64,000 bases of DNA, taken from the NCBI RefSeq assembly GCF_014650035.1, contig NZ_BMUE01000007.1:62001-126000 (forward strand), written 5' to 3'. Of the stretch, positions 43,595 through 52,442 are shown in pieces. The translations under genes were made by a program, and so were the position numbers. This DNA is from Streptomyces lucensis JCM 4490. Its GTDB lineage: Bacteria > Actinomycetota > Actinomycetes > Streptomycetales > Streptomycetaceae. The notes below the pieces were generated by a model. It did not search any database and was not told where the DNA came from. It saw only the letters and a program-made list of their open reading frames with translations. How positions within the stretch are numbered: the stretch's first letter is position 1; each line of letters starts with the position of its first letter.

Positions 43595-44020
43595 GTACTG
43601 GGGATGCTCCTCTCCGGCGCGGCGATCTCGAGGGAACCGCGCCGCGGTGGTGGGGGGCGAGGATGGGTTGCGCTTGCCGGCGCCGCTCTCCGGGCGGCCG
43701 CTACTCCGACGTAGGTCTTCGGTGCGGGCAGTTCACTCTGCCCAAACTCTTGACCGGACCAAGTCTCGGGCTATGGTCTAGACCTAGTTGGCCATAAGGT
43801 CCAGACCAGCGTCGGGGTATCCCTCCTGCCCCACGGCGCATCGGTCACGCGTACGGCGGCACGCGTGTCACGCGCGCCGGGGCGTCGGCGTGCCCACGTG
43901 CCTCACCCGGCCCGCCGGGATGCGCGAAAGGCACGGACCGCGCGGTGCCCACCGGGCACGACCGGCGAGGCCGGACCTCACGGGCGCCGTTTCGAACACT
44001 CCGAAGGAAAGTGACAAGGC
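43595..44020. other. promoter region of LPMO and DoxX genes
   Basis: 426 bases without a gene. The dre cluster is at 43774..43808. The remainder has short ORFs without any supporting signal. GGAAAGTGACAAGGC just before 44021 supplies the LPMO ribosome binding site. Confidence 0.5.
43774..43808. promoter_or_regulatory. DasR-responsive elements upstream of LPMO
   Basis: TGGTCTAGACCT (43774..43785) matches the dre core TGGTCTAGACCA in 11 of 12 positions, and AGGTCCAGACCA (43797..43808) is a second, weaker copy. TGACCGGACCA at 43751 may be a third. They lie about 210-250 bases before the LPMO ATG. Confidence 0.78.
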
Positions 44021-44728
44021 ATGAACACAAAAAGACGAACGGCCTGTGCGATCGGCGCGCTGGTCGCTCCGGTGCTCGCCGTCAGCCTCCCGGCGAGCAC
44101 GGCCGGCGCCCACGGATGGGTGACGCTGCCCACGAGTCGCCAGGAACAGTGCGCCGAGGGCATCGTCGACTGCGGCCAGATCAAGTACGAACCGCAGAGC
44201 GTCGAGGGGCCGAAAGGTCTGCAGAGCTGCAGCGGCGGACACGCGGAGTACGCCGAACTCGACAACGACAGCAAGAGCTGGAAGGTCACACCGGTCGGCG
44301 CGACGGCGACGTTCACGTGGCACAACACGGCCCGGCACTCCACCGCCAACTGGCAGTACTTCGTCGACGGCCGGAAGATCGCCGAGTTCGACGGCCGCAA
44401 CCAGCAGCCGGCCGCGGACGTCAGTCAGCAGGTGGACTTCGGCACCCTCACGGGCCGTCACAAGGTGCTCGCGGTCTGGAACATCGCCGACACCGCCAAC
44501 GCGTTCTACTCCTGCGTCGACGTCAACATCGGTGGGGGCAGCGGCGGGGGCACCGGTGGCGGAGGGGACACCTGCACCACGCCCGCCTGGGACGCCGCAC
44601 GGGTCTACAACGGGGGTGACACCGTGTCCTACGGCGGCCACAACTGGCGCGCCAAGTGGTGGGTGACGGGCGACAAGCCCGGTACCACCGGCCAGTGGGG
44701 TGTCTGGGAAGACCTCGGGGCCTGCTGA
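44021..44728 (+). CDS. chitin-active AA10 lytic polysaccharide monooxygenase with CBM5/12
   Basis: A 235-residue secreted copper enzyme that oxidatively cleaves crystalline chitin. Signal cleavage after STAGA leaves His31 as the N-terminal residue, which with His106 (TWHNTARHST) forms the copper histidine brace. The AA10 domain ends near residue 168 in FYSCVDVNI. A Gly-rich linker leads to a CBM5/12 module (WDAARVYNGGDTVSYGGHNW) very like that of the chitinase at 41422. The two enzymes should act together. The ATG at 44021 follows GGAAAGTGACAAGGC. DasR sites are upstream. Confidence 0.95.
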   Translation: MNTKRRTACAIGALVAPVLAVSLPASTAGAHGWVTLPTSRQEQCAEGIVDCGQIKYEPQSVEGPKGLQSCSGGHAEYAELDNDSKSWKVTPVGATATFTWHNTARHSTANWQYFVDGRKIAEFDGRNQQPAADVSQQVDFGTLTGRHKVLAVWNIADTANAFYSCVDVNIGGGSGGGTGGGGDTCTTPAWDAARVYNGGDTVSYGGHNWRAKWWVTGDKPGTTGQWGVWEDLGAC

Positions 44729-44823
44729 GGGAGACGGCCGGCTCATGACGGCACACCAGCAGCCGGCCGAGTGCTGATCGACCCACGATCCCTGATGGGC
44801 GGAGAACACCGGGAAGGAGAAGA

Positions 44824-44858
44824 GGTGCGGTACCGGTCGGGTAGTCCGGTACCGCACC
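44824..44858. terminator. bidirectional hairpin between LPMO and secreted-protein genes
   Basis: A 13-bp perfect stem (GGTGCGGTACCGG / CCGGTACCGCACC) with the 9-base loop TCGGGTAGT lies between the two convergent genes. A looser GGCCGGC/GCCGGCC stem (44738..44768) lies closer to the LPMO stop. Confidence 0.75.
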
Positions 44859-44877
44859 CCAGGTCGCTCGCCCTACG

Positions 44878-45384
44878 TCACCACCAGCCGCCGCAGTAGG
44901 AGACGCCGCCGCCGGGGCGGTGCAGGCACAGCCGCATCAGAGCCTTCCGGGTGTAGCGGTACTTGTTGCTGAAGGGCTTGTTGCCGTAGGTCGCACCGAG
45001 GAGGAACTTCCTGCCGTCGAGGCTCGCCTGCACGACGACCTGGCGGTTGGAGGGGGCGTGGTAGTGGTGGACGGTGCCCGACAGCGTGCCGTGGTACCGG
45101 CCGGGGTAGCCGCTCTGGTGGTACCAGGTCTTGCAGACGTCGGCGTATCCGTAACTCCGCTGCGTCCACAGCCTCGTGCACGCTCCGCTGCTGGGCGCGA
45201 CCGACGCGCCGGGGACCGCCTCCGCGGCCAGTCCGGTGGCCGTGTCGGTGGTCGGCACGTTCGCTGCCGCAGTGGTGACGGCGTCGGCCGGCGCGGGAGC
45301 CGCTGTTGCAGGTGCTCCGAGGGCGAGGCCCACGCCGAGCGCCGCGGTCGACAGGACGACGGTGGCGCGTGTGCGCACGTTCAT
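44878..45384 (-). CDS. secreted cysteine-containing protein of unknown function
   Basis: A 168-residue exported protein. The signal peptide is RTRATVVLSTAALGVGLALG, cleaved after APATA. An Ala/Thr/Pro-rich stretch (about 30-75) precedes a compact domain with four cysteines (GACTRLW, ADVCKTW, MRLCLHR and SYCGGWW) and many Tyr/His residues (TWYHQSGYPGRYHGTLSGTV). The pattern suggests two disulfides. ATG 45384 follows GGAGGAATCACGAGT. No domain recognised. A short relative of secreted hydrophilic Streptomyces proteins is the best guess. Confidence 0.78.
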   Translation of the reverse strand: MNVRTRATVVLSTAALGVGLALGAPATAAPAPADAVTTAAANVPTTDTATGLAAEAVPGASVAPSSGACTRLWTQRSYGYADVCKTWYHQSGYPGRYHGTLSGTVHHYHAPSNRQVVVQASLDGRKFLLGATYGNKPFSNKYRYTRKALMRLCLHRPGGGVSYCGGWW

Positions 45385-45642
45385 ACTCGTGATTCCTCCG
45401 TTGGTGGTTGAGGCCGGGCCGGCTGCGGCCCGGTTCGTGCCGTGCGTCATCGAGTTCACCGCCCGGGCCGTTGTTCAGCAGGCCCCCTCCGTCACAGTGA
45501 ACAATCACGGTGATGCCGATTCGCCCCCCCAGTAGGGGCTGAATCGGTACTTGTCGGGCGTGTGGCGGACTCTTAGTGTGGGGGCGCGGGTGACCTCTCC
45601 GCATTGCGGGGGATGCCAGGGGCATGGGGGGGAAGCGGACCG

Positions 45643-48600
45643 GTGGGGCGTCGTGAGAGGCCGGTGGACCCAGGTGCAGGGCCGGTGCAGCGATTCGCGT
45701 ACGAGCTGCGCAAGCTGCGCCAGGAAGCGGGTGGTCTCACATACCGGGAGATGGCGCGCCGTGCCCACTACTCGCTCACCGCGCTTTCCCAGGCCGCCGC
45801 CGGTGAACAACTGCCGTCACTGGACCTCGCTCTGGCCTACGTCCGGGCCTGCGACGGCGATGCGGAGGAGTGGGAGCGGCGCTGGCACGACACCGCCGAG
45901 GAGGCGGCGGTGCGAGACCGCGAGGAGGATGCCGCCGAGTCCCCGTACCTGGGTCTGGTGCGCTTCGAACTCGGCGATCACGAGCGGTTCTTCGGACGGG
46001 ACCGGCTGGTGGCCGATGTGCGGGACCTGGTGTGGCGGCGGCGCTTCGTGGCCGTCGTCGGCCCCTCCGGCAGCGGTAAGTCGTCGCTGCTGCGAGCCGG
46101 GCTGATCCCCGCACTGCGCGCCGAGGGCACATCCTTGGCGGCGATCCGTGTCTTCAGCCCGGGCGACCACCCGCTGCACACTCACGCCGATGCGCTGCGG
46201 CCCGAAGACGCCGACGGCGACACCATCCTGGTCGTGGACCAGTTCGAGGAGGTCTTCACCCTCGGGAACGACCCGCGGGAGCGCACTGCGTTCATCGACG
46301 CCCTGCTCACCGCCCAGCACCCGGACAGCAGGCTGCGCGTCGTCATCGCCGTACGCGCCGACTTCTACGGGCGCTGCGCCGAGCACGGCGAACTCGCCGG
46401 CGCTCTGAGCGAGGCCAACCTGCTGGTGGGTCCCATGAGCCCTGCAGAGTTGCGCGAGGTCGTCGTCAGGCCCGCGCAGACGGCCGGACTGATCGTCGAA
46501 CGCGATCTGACCGCCCGCCTGGTGGAGGAGGTTCACGGCGCGCCAGGTGGCCTGCCACTGCTCTCGCACGCCCTGCAGGAGACATGGCGGCGGCGTCGGG
46601 GCAGGGCGCTGACCCTGCAGGCGTACGAAGCGGTGGGCGGAGTGCACGGCGCGATAGCGCAGAGTGCCGAGGAGGTCTATGGCCGGCTCTCTCCCGGCCA
46701 CGCGGAGCTGGCCCGGCTGATCCTGCTGCGGCTGATCGTCCCCGGAGAAGGCGCCGAGGACACCCGGCGCCCAGTCGACCGCAGCGAACTCGATGTCGGC
46801 GCGGCCTCCGAGGACGACATCGCCCTGGTCCTGGACCGTCTGGCCAACGCCCGGCTGCTCACCCTCGCCGACGGCACCGTGGATCTCGCCCACGAGGCAC
46901 TCATCACCGGCTGGCCCAGGCTGCATCGGTGGATCGACGACGGCCGAGCACGCCTGCGCGTTCACCGCCAGCTCACCGAAGCCGCGAGCGTGTGGAACGC
47001 TCTCGACCGCGACCCAGGAGCCCTGTACCGGGGGGTGCGGCTCGCCGCCGCCGAGGAGGCCTTCAGCGACATCGGTACGTTGAAGGAGCTGACCGGCTCG
47101 GAACGGGACTTCCTCACCGCCAGCATCACCGCTCGCGAGCGAGAACAGCGCGTGGCTGCCCGCATGGCCCGCCGCCGACGCCAACTCATCGCCGCGCTGT
47201 CCGTTCTGCTGGTGGTGGCCATGGCCGCAGGCGCGATCGCATGGAGCCAGTCCCACGTCAGTGAACACCGGCGAAAACAAGCCGTCGCCGCGCAGAAAGA
47301 CGCGCTGTCACGGCAGTTGGCCGCGCAGTCGACCGCTCTGCTGGACTACAACCCTGATCTCGCCTCGCTCCTGGCCGTCCAGGCGTACCGGGTCAGCCCC
47401 ACGGCAGAGGCCACCTCAAGTCTCTACTCGGCCGCAGCACTCCCACTACGACGCCTTCTGACCACAGACGCCCGTTCCGTGGAGTCGGTGTCCTTCAGCC
47501 CCGATGGCCGGACGGTCGCCGCCAGTAGTTCTGACGGCAGGGTCGCGCGATGGGACGTGGGCACAGGCGCGGCACGTACAACCTTGCGCAGCGCCGCAGG
47601 TGAGGTGAGAGCGATCACCTACGACAGGGCGGGGCACCTTCTGGCCGCCAACGACGCCGACGGAACGCTGCACGTGAGCAATCTGACGCGGGGGAAGGCC
47701 TGGACGGCGACGGACCACGCCGAGACCGGACCCCTGGCATTCAGCCCCGACGACCGGACCGTGGCCGTCGGCTCCTCCGACGGCAGAATCAGGCTGAGGG
47801 ACCTCGCCACCGGCGCCGTCCGGACCACGCTGCCCGTCTCCGTCGGCGGAACAACCGCCATTGCCTACAGTCCCGACGGCCGTCTGCTGTCCGTGGCGGG
47901 TGCGCGCGTGATCGAAGTGTGCGACCTGCCCAAGCGTGAGACCCGGGCCATCAAGTTCACGGGACTGGCTCCTCCCACATCGATGGCCCTCAGCCGCAGC
48001 GGCGACCTACTGGCCGTCGGCGACGCGCTCGGTCAGGTACGGCTGTGGGACTCGGGGGCAGGCAGATGGCGCGCCCGGTTCGCCGACCACAAGGGGCCGG
48101 TGAGCGCCGTGCAGTTCAGTCCCGACGGGCGCCTGCTGGCCACAGGCAGTGACGACAGCACAGCGCGGCTGTACGACGTGACCACAGGCGAAAGCCGCGT
48201 CGTGCTCACCGGACACACTCGCAGCGTGACCTCCGTGTCGTTCAGCCCTGACGGGACCACGCTGGCCACCGGCAGCCGCGACCGCACAGTCCGTTTGTGG
48301 GACGTGTCACGAGGGGCGGCCAGCGTCACCCGGAGGACCGAGAACACTCCGACGTCCACGGCCTTCACCGCAGACGGCCGCGCACTGGAAACCGGCGACG
48401 GCGCCGGCAGGGTCAGTACATGGGACACGGTCCGCCTGCAGAACCACAGCACCCGCGACGTCGTCTTCGGCACCACGACCAGATCAGTGAGCCTGCCGCC
48501 GGGCGGTCACGTGACAGCCGCCTTGAGCAGCGACGACGGCCGCACCGTCCAGGTCTGGGACGCGACCAGCCACCTGCGCCGAACGACAGTGCACAGCGGC

Positions 48601-49212
48601 TCCCGATCCGAACTCTTCGTGACGGCCGCTCTCGATCCGCACGGCCGTGTCCTGGCCACGGGCGACACAGGCGCGAACGTACGCCTGTGGGACGTGGCCA
48701 CCGGCAGGAGCCGGAGAGTGCTGACCGGGCATACGGACGCCGTGGTGGCACTCGCCTTCAGCGGCGATGGACACACGCTCGCGTCCGCCGACGGCTCTGG
48801 ATCGATCAGGCTGTGGGAGACCGCCACCGGCAAGAGCCGCGCCCTGCTCACCGACAGCGCCACGTCGCTCGCACTGAGCCCTGACGGCCACACCCTTGCC
48901 GTCGGCCACGACGACGGAACCGTGCGCCTGTGGGACCTGTCCACCCTCACCCTCCGCGGTGCGCTGAAAGGACGTCGGCTCCCGGTGACTTCCGTGGCCG
49001 TGAGCGCCGACCGACGCACACTGGCCGCCGGCACCGAAGACGGGACGATCCAGCTCTGGACGCTGACCGTGCCCAGCCCGGCCGGCGTCATCGACGGAAT
49101 CTGCCGGGCCCTGCACCGTGACTTCAGCCAGCAGGAACGAGCTCAGTACCTCCTCGGCCAGCCGCAGTACCGAGGGTGCGCGTCCCGCTCGCAGGGGCGC
49201 CATGTCCCATGA
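45643..49212 (+). CDS. HTH-STAND NTPase-TM-WD40 repeat protein
   Basis: A 1189-residue signal-transduction ATPase. An XRE-type HTH (about 10-75; FAYELRKLRQEAGGLTYREM, then ALSQAAAGEQLPSLDLALAY) is joined to an nSTAND1 NTPase domain (about 105-400; FFGRDRLVADV, Walker A VVGPSGSGKSSLLRAG near 137, Walker B TILVVDQFEEVF near 194). A helical region follows, then one membrane segment (QLIAALSVLLVVAMAAGAIA, about 515-535) and about 12 WD40 repeats (SVSFSPDGRTVAASSSDGRV and similar, about 600-1150). The tail VIDGICRALHRDFSQQERAQ is typical of the family. The GTG at 45643 is chosen over ATG 45613 because GGGGAAG lies upstream. STAND ATPases act as sensors, some in antiphage defence; the ligand here is unknown. 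Confidence 0.92.
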   Translation: MGRRERPVDPGAGPVQRFAYELRKLRQEAGGLTYREMARRAHYSLTALSQAAAGEQLPSLDLALAYVRACDGDAEEWERRWHDTAEEAAVRDREEDAAESPYLGLVRFELGDHERFFGRDRLVADVRDLVWRRRFVAVVGPSGSGKSSLLRAGLIPALRAEGTSLAAIRVFSPGDHPLHTHADALRPEDADGDTILVVDQFEEVFTLGNDPRERTAFIDALLTAQHPDSRLRVVIAVRADFYGRCAEHGELAGALSEANLLVGPMSPAELREVVVRPAQTAGLIVERDLTARLVEEVHGAPGGLPLLSHALQETWRRRRGRALTLQAYEAVGGVHGAIAQSAEEVYGRLSPGHAELARLILLRLIVPGEGAEDTRRPVDRSELDVGAASEDDIALVLDRLANARLLTLADGTVDLAHEALITGWPRLHRWIDDGRARLRVHRQLTEAASVWNALDRDPGALYRGVRLAAAEEAFSDIGTLKELTGSERDFLTASITAREREQRVAARMARRRRQLIAALSVLLVVAMAAGAIAWSQSHVSEHRRKQAVAAQKDALSRQLAAQSTALLDYNPDLASLLAVQAYRVSPTAEATSSLYSAAALPLRRLLTTDARSVESVSFSPDGRTVAASSSDGRVARWDVGTGAARTTLRSAAGEVRAITYDRAGHLLAANDADGTLHVSNLTRGKAWTATDHAETGPLAFSPDDRTVAVGSSDGRIRLRDLATGAVRTTLPVSVGGTTAIAYSPDGRLLSVAGARVIEVCDLPKRETRAIKFTGLAPPTSMALSRSGDLLAVGDALGQVRLWDSGAGRWRARFADHKGPVSAVQFSPDGRLLATGSDDSTARLYDVTTGESRVVLTGHTRSVTSVSFSPDGTTLATGSRDRTVRLWDVSRGAASVTRRTENTPTSTAFTADGRALETGDGAGRVSTWDTVRLQNHSTRDVVFGTTTRSVSLPPGGHVTAALSSDDGRTVQVWDATSHLRRTTVHSGSRSELFVTAALDPHGRVLATGDTGANVRLWDVATGRSRRVLTGHTDAVVALAFSGDGHTLASADGSGSIRLWETATGKSRALLTDSATSLALSPDGHTLAVGHDDGTVRLWDLSTLTLRGALKGRRLPVTSVAVSADRRTLAAGTEDGTIQLWTLTVPSPAGVIDGICRALHRDFSQQERAQYLLGQPQYRGCASRSQGRHVP

Positions 49213-49453
49213 GACGGCGGCGGCCGGCATGCCCCGGGGCACTCCCGAACCACCATCACCGGTGTGCGCCGCGCACCCTGAGCCGCCTCCGCTTGAGTCA
49301 GACTCAGGTCGTACGCCGGTCGCGACCTCAGGCGGACGCACGGGTGAACGGGACAGCGCCCTGCCGGCCTTGGCGGGGAGGGCCGGGAACCCCGTGCCGA
49401 CCGGGACATCGGGGGAGACCGCGCAGGAGTTGTTCATCCACGTGATGAACTAG
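49202..49453 (+). CDS. possible small protein overlapping the STAND gene end
   Basis: An 83-residue frame whose ATG (49202) overlaps the last 11 bases of the STAND gene, the spacing expected for translational coupling. It is Pro/Gly/Ser-rich and disordered in the middle, ending SGETAQELFIHVMN. No family recognised. Codon use is GC-biased, but with this composition that is weak evidence. It could be a small partner of the STAND protein or a chance ORF. Confidence 0.35.
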   Translation: MSHETAAAGMPRGTPEPPSPVCAAHPEPPPLESDSGRTPVATSGGRTGERDSALPALAGRAGNPVPTGTSGETAQELFIHVMN

Positions 49454-49528
49454 TCCGGCCTCGCCACGCAGTTGCGTGCTTCACTGCGCTGCCCGCGTTA
49501 CCCAGACGAAGAGAAAGCAGACCCAGCC

Positions 49529-49732
49529 TTGTTCCAGGACACGCCCATATACACCCGCCTGGTCGCCGAGCGCGGTGACGTTCCCGCCCGGGTGCGCGGT
49601 GAAGCCGAACGCATACATCACGACCTGGCACGGGTGATGCCCCCGCCAGCACCGCACAGCGCCTCCGGTCCGAGCGCCGCTCCCGCCGCCCAGTGGCTCC
49701 CGGCACCCGGCCTGCCGGCCGGCAGGCCGTGA
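49529..49732 (+). CDS. small hypothetical protein
   Basis: A 67-residue protein from a TTG start at 49529: FQDTPIYTRLVAERGDVPAR and VRGEAERIHHDLARVM, then a Pro/Ala-rich tail. The first 38 residues look like a genuine helical mini-protein, a type I recall among Streptomyces conserved hypotheticals. An AGAGAAAG stretch lies about 10 bases upstream. It sits after the STAND gene on the same strand. Confidence 0.5.
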   Translation: MFQDTPIYTRLVAERGDVPARVRGEAERIHHDLARVMPPPAPHSASGPSAAPAAQWLPAPGLPAGRP

Positions 49733-49825
49733 CCCCGTAAGGGGAGAGCTTTCCTCGACCTGGCTGGTTCCACCCGGACACGCGACGCTCGCCCCGCCAC
49801 GTGGCGGGCCGAGCGTCGCGGCGGC

Positions 49826-50326
49826 TCACCGGGGCGGACGGGTGGCCCTGGCCGTCGGCTCCTGCCCCAGCTTCTCCTTCTCCGCCTTGAGCTTGCGCCA
49901 CACGGTGCCGAGGGCCTCGATGTCCTGTTCGTCGAGGAGGTCGGTGAAGACCGGCGCCAGGACCTCGCGACGGGTGGCGTCGGCCCGCTCGAAGACCCGG
50001 CGGCCTTCGGCGGTGAGCGAGACCTCGACCGACCGGGCGTCGCGTGCCGATGGCGTACGGGTCACCAGGCCCCTGGCCTGAAGGGCGTCCACGACCCTGG
50101 AGACCTGGCTACGGCTCAGCATGGTGCTGTTGCCGAGGACGGATGCGGGCACGGGCTCGGGACTGGACGCCAGCCACAGCATGACCTCGAACCAGGAGAC
50201 CGGTAGATCGTGCGCCCTGACGAGGGCCCGGTCCACGCGCTCGGTCATCACCGTGCCCGCCCAGACGAGCCCGTAGAAGGCGTAGTCGGCGGCGGGCATG
50301 TCGGCCTGGGGCAGCTTCTTCGGCAT
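49826..50326 (-). CDS. MarR-family transcriptional regulator
   Basis: A 166-residue winged-helix dimer. The MarR core is YGLVWAGTVMTERVDRALVR, then VSWFEVMLWLASSPEPVPAS, the recognition helix in NSTMLSRSQVSRVVDALQAR and the wing TRTPSARDARSVEVSLTAEG. The ATG at 50326 is the start; a very long inverted repeat begins 13 bases upstream. It is divergent from the SDR gene and almost certainly controls it and itself. Confidence 0.92.
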   Translation of the reverse strand: MPKKLPQADMPAADYAFYGLVWAGTVMTERVDRALVRAHDLPVSWFEVMLWLASSPEPVPASVLGNSTMLSRSQVSRVVDALQARGLVTRTPSARDARSVEVSLTAEGRRVFERADATRREVLAPVFTDLLDEQDIEALGTVWRKLKAEKEKLGQEPTARATRPPR

Positions 50327-50338
50327 ACCTCGAGTATA

Positions 50339-50389
50339 GGTTGCGTGCGCACACACACAAAGGTATGTTGTGTGTGCACGCACACAAAC
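50339..50389. promoter_or_regulatory. long MarR operator between MarR and SDR genes
   Basis: Two 22-base arms (50339..50360 and 50368..50389) pair at 18 of 22 positions around AGGTATG. Each arm is a GTGTGTGCACGCACAC-like alternating Pu/Py sequence and also contains its own GTGC(A/G)C dyad. It fills most of the 78-base divergent gap. Confidence 0.8.
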
Positions 50390-50404
50390 CTGAAGGGTTC
50401 CGTC

Positions 50405-51250
50405 ATGGCCACCACCCCCCACACCGTCCTCATCACCGGTACCTCCTCCGGTATCGGCCTCGCCGCCGCCGTCGCCGCCGCCCGTGCGGGCTGGCGTACG
50501 GTCGCCACCCTGCGCGACACCACCCGCGCGGATGCCCTGCGCAAGGCCGCCGCCGACGCGGGCGTCGAGCTCGACATCCGTCAGCTCGACGTGACCTCGG
50601 AGACCTCCGTCGCCGCCGCCGTCGACGGCGTGATCGCCGACCACGGCCGCCTGGACGCCGTCGTCAACAACGCGGGCGCCGGTCACCTGGGCACCCTGGA
50701 GAACGACTCCATGGAGGACATCCGCAAGGTGATGGAGGTCAACTTCTTCGGAGTGCTGAACGTCTCCAAGGCCGTGTTGCCGCACCTGCGCGCCTGCGAA
50801 GGCCGTCTGATCACCGTCACCAGCGTCGGCGGTGTCATCGGCCAGCCGTTCAACGAGGCCTACTGCGCGGCCAAGTTCGCTGTCGAGGGCTACATGGAAA
50901 GCCTGGCCCCCGTCGCGCGGACCCTGGGCGTGAGCGTCTCCGTCGTGGAACCCGGCGCCGTGGCCACCGAGTTCGTCAACAACATCGGCGTCGACCTCGG
51001 TGCCGCCGTCGAGGCCGGGCAGTACACCGACGCCCTGCGCCGCTACATCGACCGCACATCTCGGCAGTTCCTGGACGGCAGCGCCCAGACTCCCGCCTCG
51101 GCTGCGGAGGCGGTCATCGAGGCTCTCCACGCGGACCGGCCCGCCTTCCGCATCCAGACCACCGACTGGGCCCGCGCCTTCGTCGGGAGCAAGCTCGCCG
51201 ACCTCGACGGGTCCGCGGTGCAGGGCCTCACCGCCGCCTGGGTCGCCTGA
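50405..51250 (+). CDS. short-chain dehydrogenase/reductase
   Basis: A 281-residue classical SDR. The NAD(P) motif is TGTSSGIGLA near residue 12, NNAG is in AVVNNAGAGHLGTL, and the catalytic Ser-Tyr-Lys are in TVTSVGGVIGQPFNEAYCAA followed by KFAVEGY. The C-terminal part matches SDRs that oxidise or reduce small ketones. The ATG at 50405 lies directly after the MarR operator. The substrate is unknown, but MarR control suggests a xenobiotic or phenolic inducer. Confidence 0.92.
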   Translation: MATTPHTVLITGTSSGIGLAAAVAAARAGWRTVATLRDTTRADALRKAAADAGVELDIRQLDVTSETSVAAAVDGVIADHGRLDAVVNNAGAGHLGTLENDSMEDIRKVMEVNFFGVLNVSKAVLPHLRACEGRLITVTSVGGVIGQPFNEAYCAAKFAVEGYMESLAPVARTLGVSVSVVEPGAVATEFVNNIGVDLGAAVEAGQYTDALRRYIDRTSRQFLDGSAQTPASAAEAVIEALHADRPAFRIQTTDWARAFVGSKLADLDGSAVQGLTAAWVA

Positions 51251-51373
51251 CCGATCCCGCACCGCGCCGGCCGGCGCCGTACCGAGCCGCAACCGCCGTG
51301 CTGAGCGTCCCCCACGACCGCGACGGTGGTCCGGGGTGGACCCCTGGCGGCCCGTCGAGCGTGGAGTCCGCGG

Positions 51374-52351
51374 TCAGCCGGCGATGCGCAGCAGCAGCTT
51401 GCCCGTGGACGCGCGTCCGCCGATGAGCCGGTGTGCGCCGGCCGCGTCCGACAGGGGGAACTCGGCGGTGACGGGAAGGACGACCGCACCTTCGCGGACG
51501 GTGCGCAGGGCGCGTTCGGTCAGCACCCGCAGCGCGTCGGGTGCGGACCGGGCGAGGGCGAGCACCGAGAAGCCCCCGACGGAACGGCCCTGCGCGTACA
51601 GCTCGCCCTGCCCGGCCCGCCAGGGCTCGGCGCCGCCGGCGTTGCCGAACGACACCAGGCGCCCGAAGACGGCCAGTACCTCCAGGCCGCGGCGCAGCGT
51701 CTCGCCGCCCACCGGGTCCAGAACCAGGTCGACGCCCCTGCCGCCGGTCGCCCGGCGGACGTCCGTGTCGAAGGTGCCGGGCCGGAACACCTCGTCGTAG
51801 CCGTGCCCGAGCGCGTAGTCGGCCTTGGCGTCGCTGGAGGCCACCCCGTACACCGCGCCGGCGCCCGCCGCCCGGGCCAGCTGCCCGACCGCCGTGCCGA
51901 TGCCTCCCGCCGCGCCGTGCACCAGCACGCTCTCGCCGGCCCGCAGCCGACCCACCTCGTGAACCAGGGCGTGCGCGGTCGGCAGCACGGTCGGCAGCGT
52001 GGCCGCGGTCCGCAGGTCCAGCCCGCCGGGCAACGGGAAGACCGTCGCGGCCTCCGCGAGCACGACCTCGGCGTAGCCGCCGCCGTCGACGAGCGCGGCG
52101 ACCTCCTGGCCCGCCCGCAGACCCTCGACGTCCTTCCCGACCGCCCTGATGCGCCCGGAGACCTCCAGACCCGGGCGGTAGGGCAGCGATGTCACCCGGT
52201 ACCCCTCGGCGCGCGCCTTCACGTCCGCGTAGTTCACCCCCGCCCAGACGGCCTCGATGGTCACCTGGCCGGGGCCCGGCTCGGGTGCCGCGGTCCGCAC
52301 GATCCGCAGCACCTCGGGACCGCCGTACTCCTCGAACTCGACAGCACGCAT
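51374..52351 (-). CDS. zinc-less quinone oxidoreductase (MDR family)
   Basis: A 325-residue medium-chain reductase of the NADPH:quinone oxidoreductase type: MRAVEFEEYGGPEVLRIVRT opening, GVNYADVKARAEGY, VLVHGAAGGIGTAVGQLARA (NADPH motif) and GGRGVDLVLDPVGGETLRRG. No zinc ligands are present, as expected. It ends ASTGKLLLRIAG. The ATG at 52351 is 92 bases from the divergent ArsR gene, with a perfect inverted repeat in between. It probably detoxifies quinones or enones. Confidence 0.92.
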   Translation of the reverse strand: MRAVEFEEYGGPEVLRIVRTAAPEPGPGQVTIEAVWAGVNYADVKARAEGYRVTSLPYRPGLEVSGRIRAVGKDVEGLRAGQEVAALVDGGGYAEVVLAEAATVFPLPGGLDLRTAATLPTVLPTAHALVHEVGRLRAGESVLVHGAAGGIGTAVGQLARAAGAGAVYGVASSDAKADYALGHGYDEVFRPGTFDTDVRRATGGRGVDLVLDPVGGETLRRGLEVLAVFGRLVSFGNAGGAEPWRAGQGELYAQGRSVGGFSVLALARSAPDALRVLTERALRTVREGAVVLPVTAEFPLSDAAGAHRLIGGRASTGKLLLRIAG

Positions 52352-52372
52352 GCGCAGGACCACCCTTCGATA

Positions 52373-52396
52373 AGTGTTCGACCGGAAGCGAACACT
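52373..52396. promoter_or_regulatory. ArsR operator candidate
   Basis: AGTGTTCG-N8-CGAACACT is a perfect 8-bp inverted repeat 21 bases upstream of the oxidoreductase start. A third CGAACACT half-site (52426..52433) lies just before the ArsR ribosome binding site. The TGTTCG/CGAACA arms and the AT-rich setting fit a divergent repressor-binding region. Confidence 0.75.
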
Positions 52397-52442
52397 AGCA
52401 CTGTATGATGGCCATCGAACACTGGGCGAGAAGGAGATCTTG

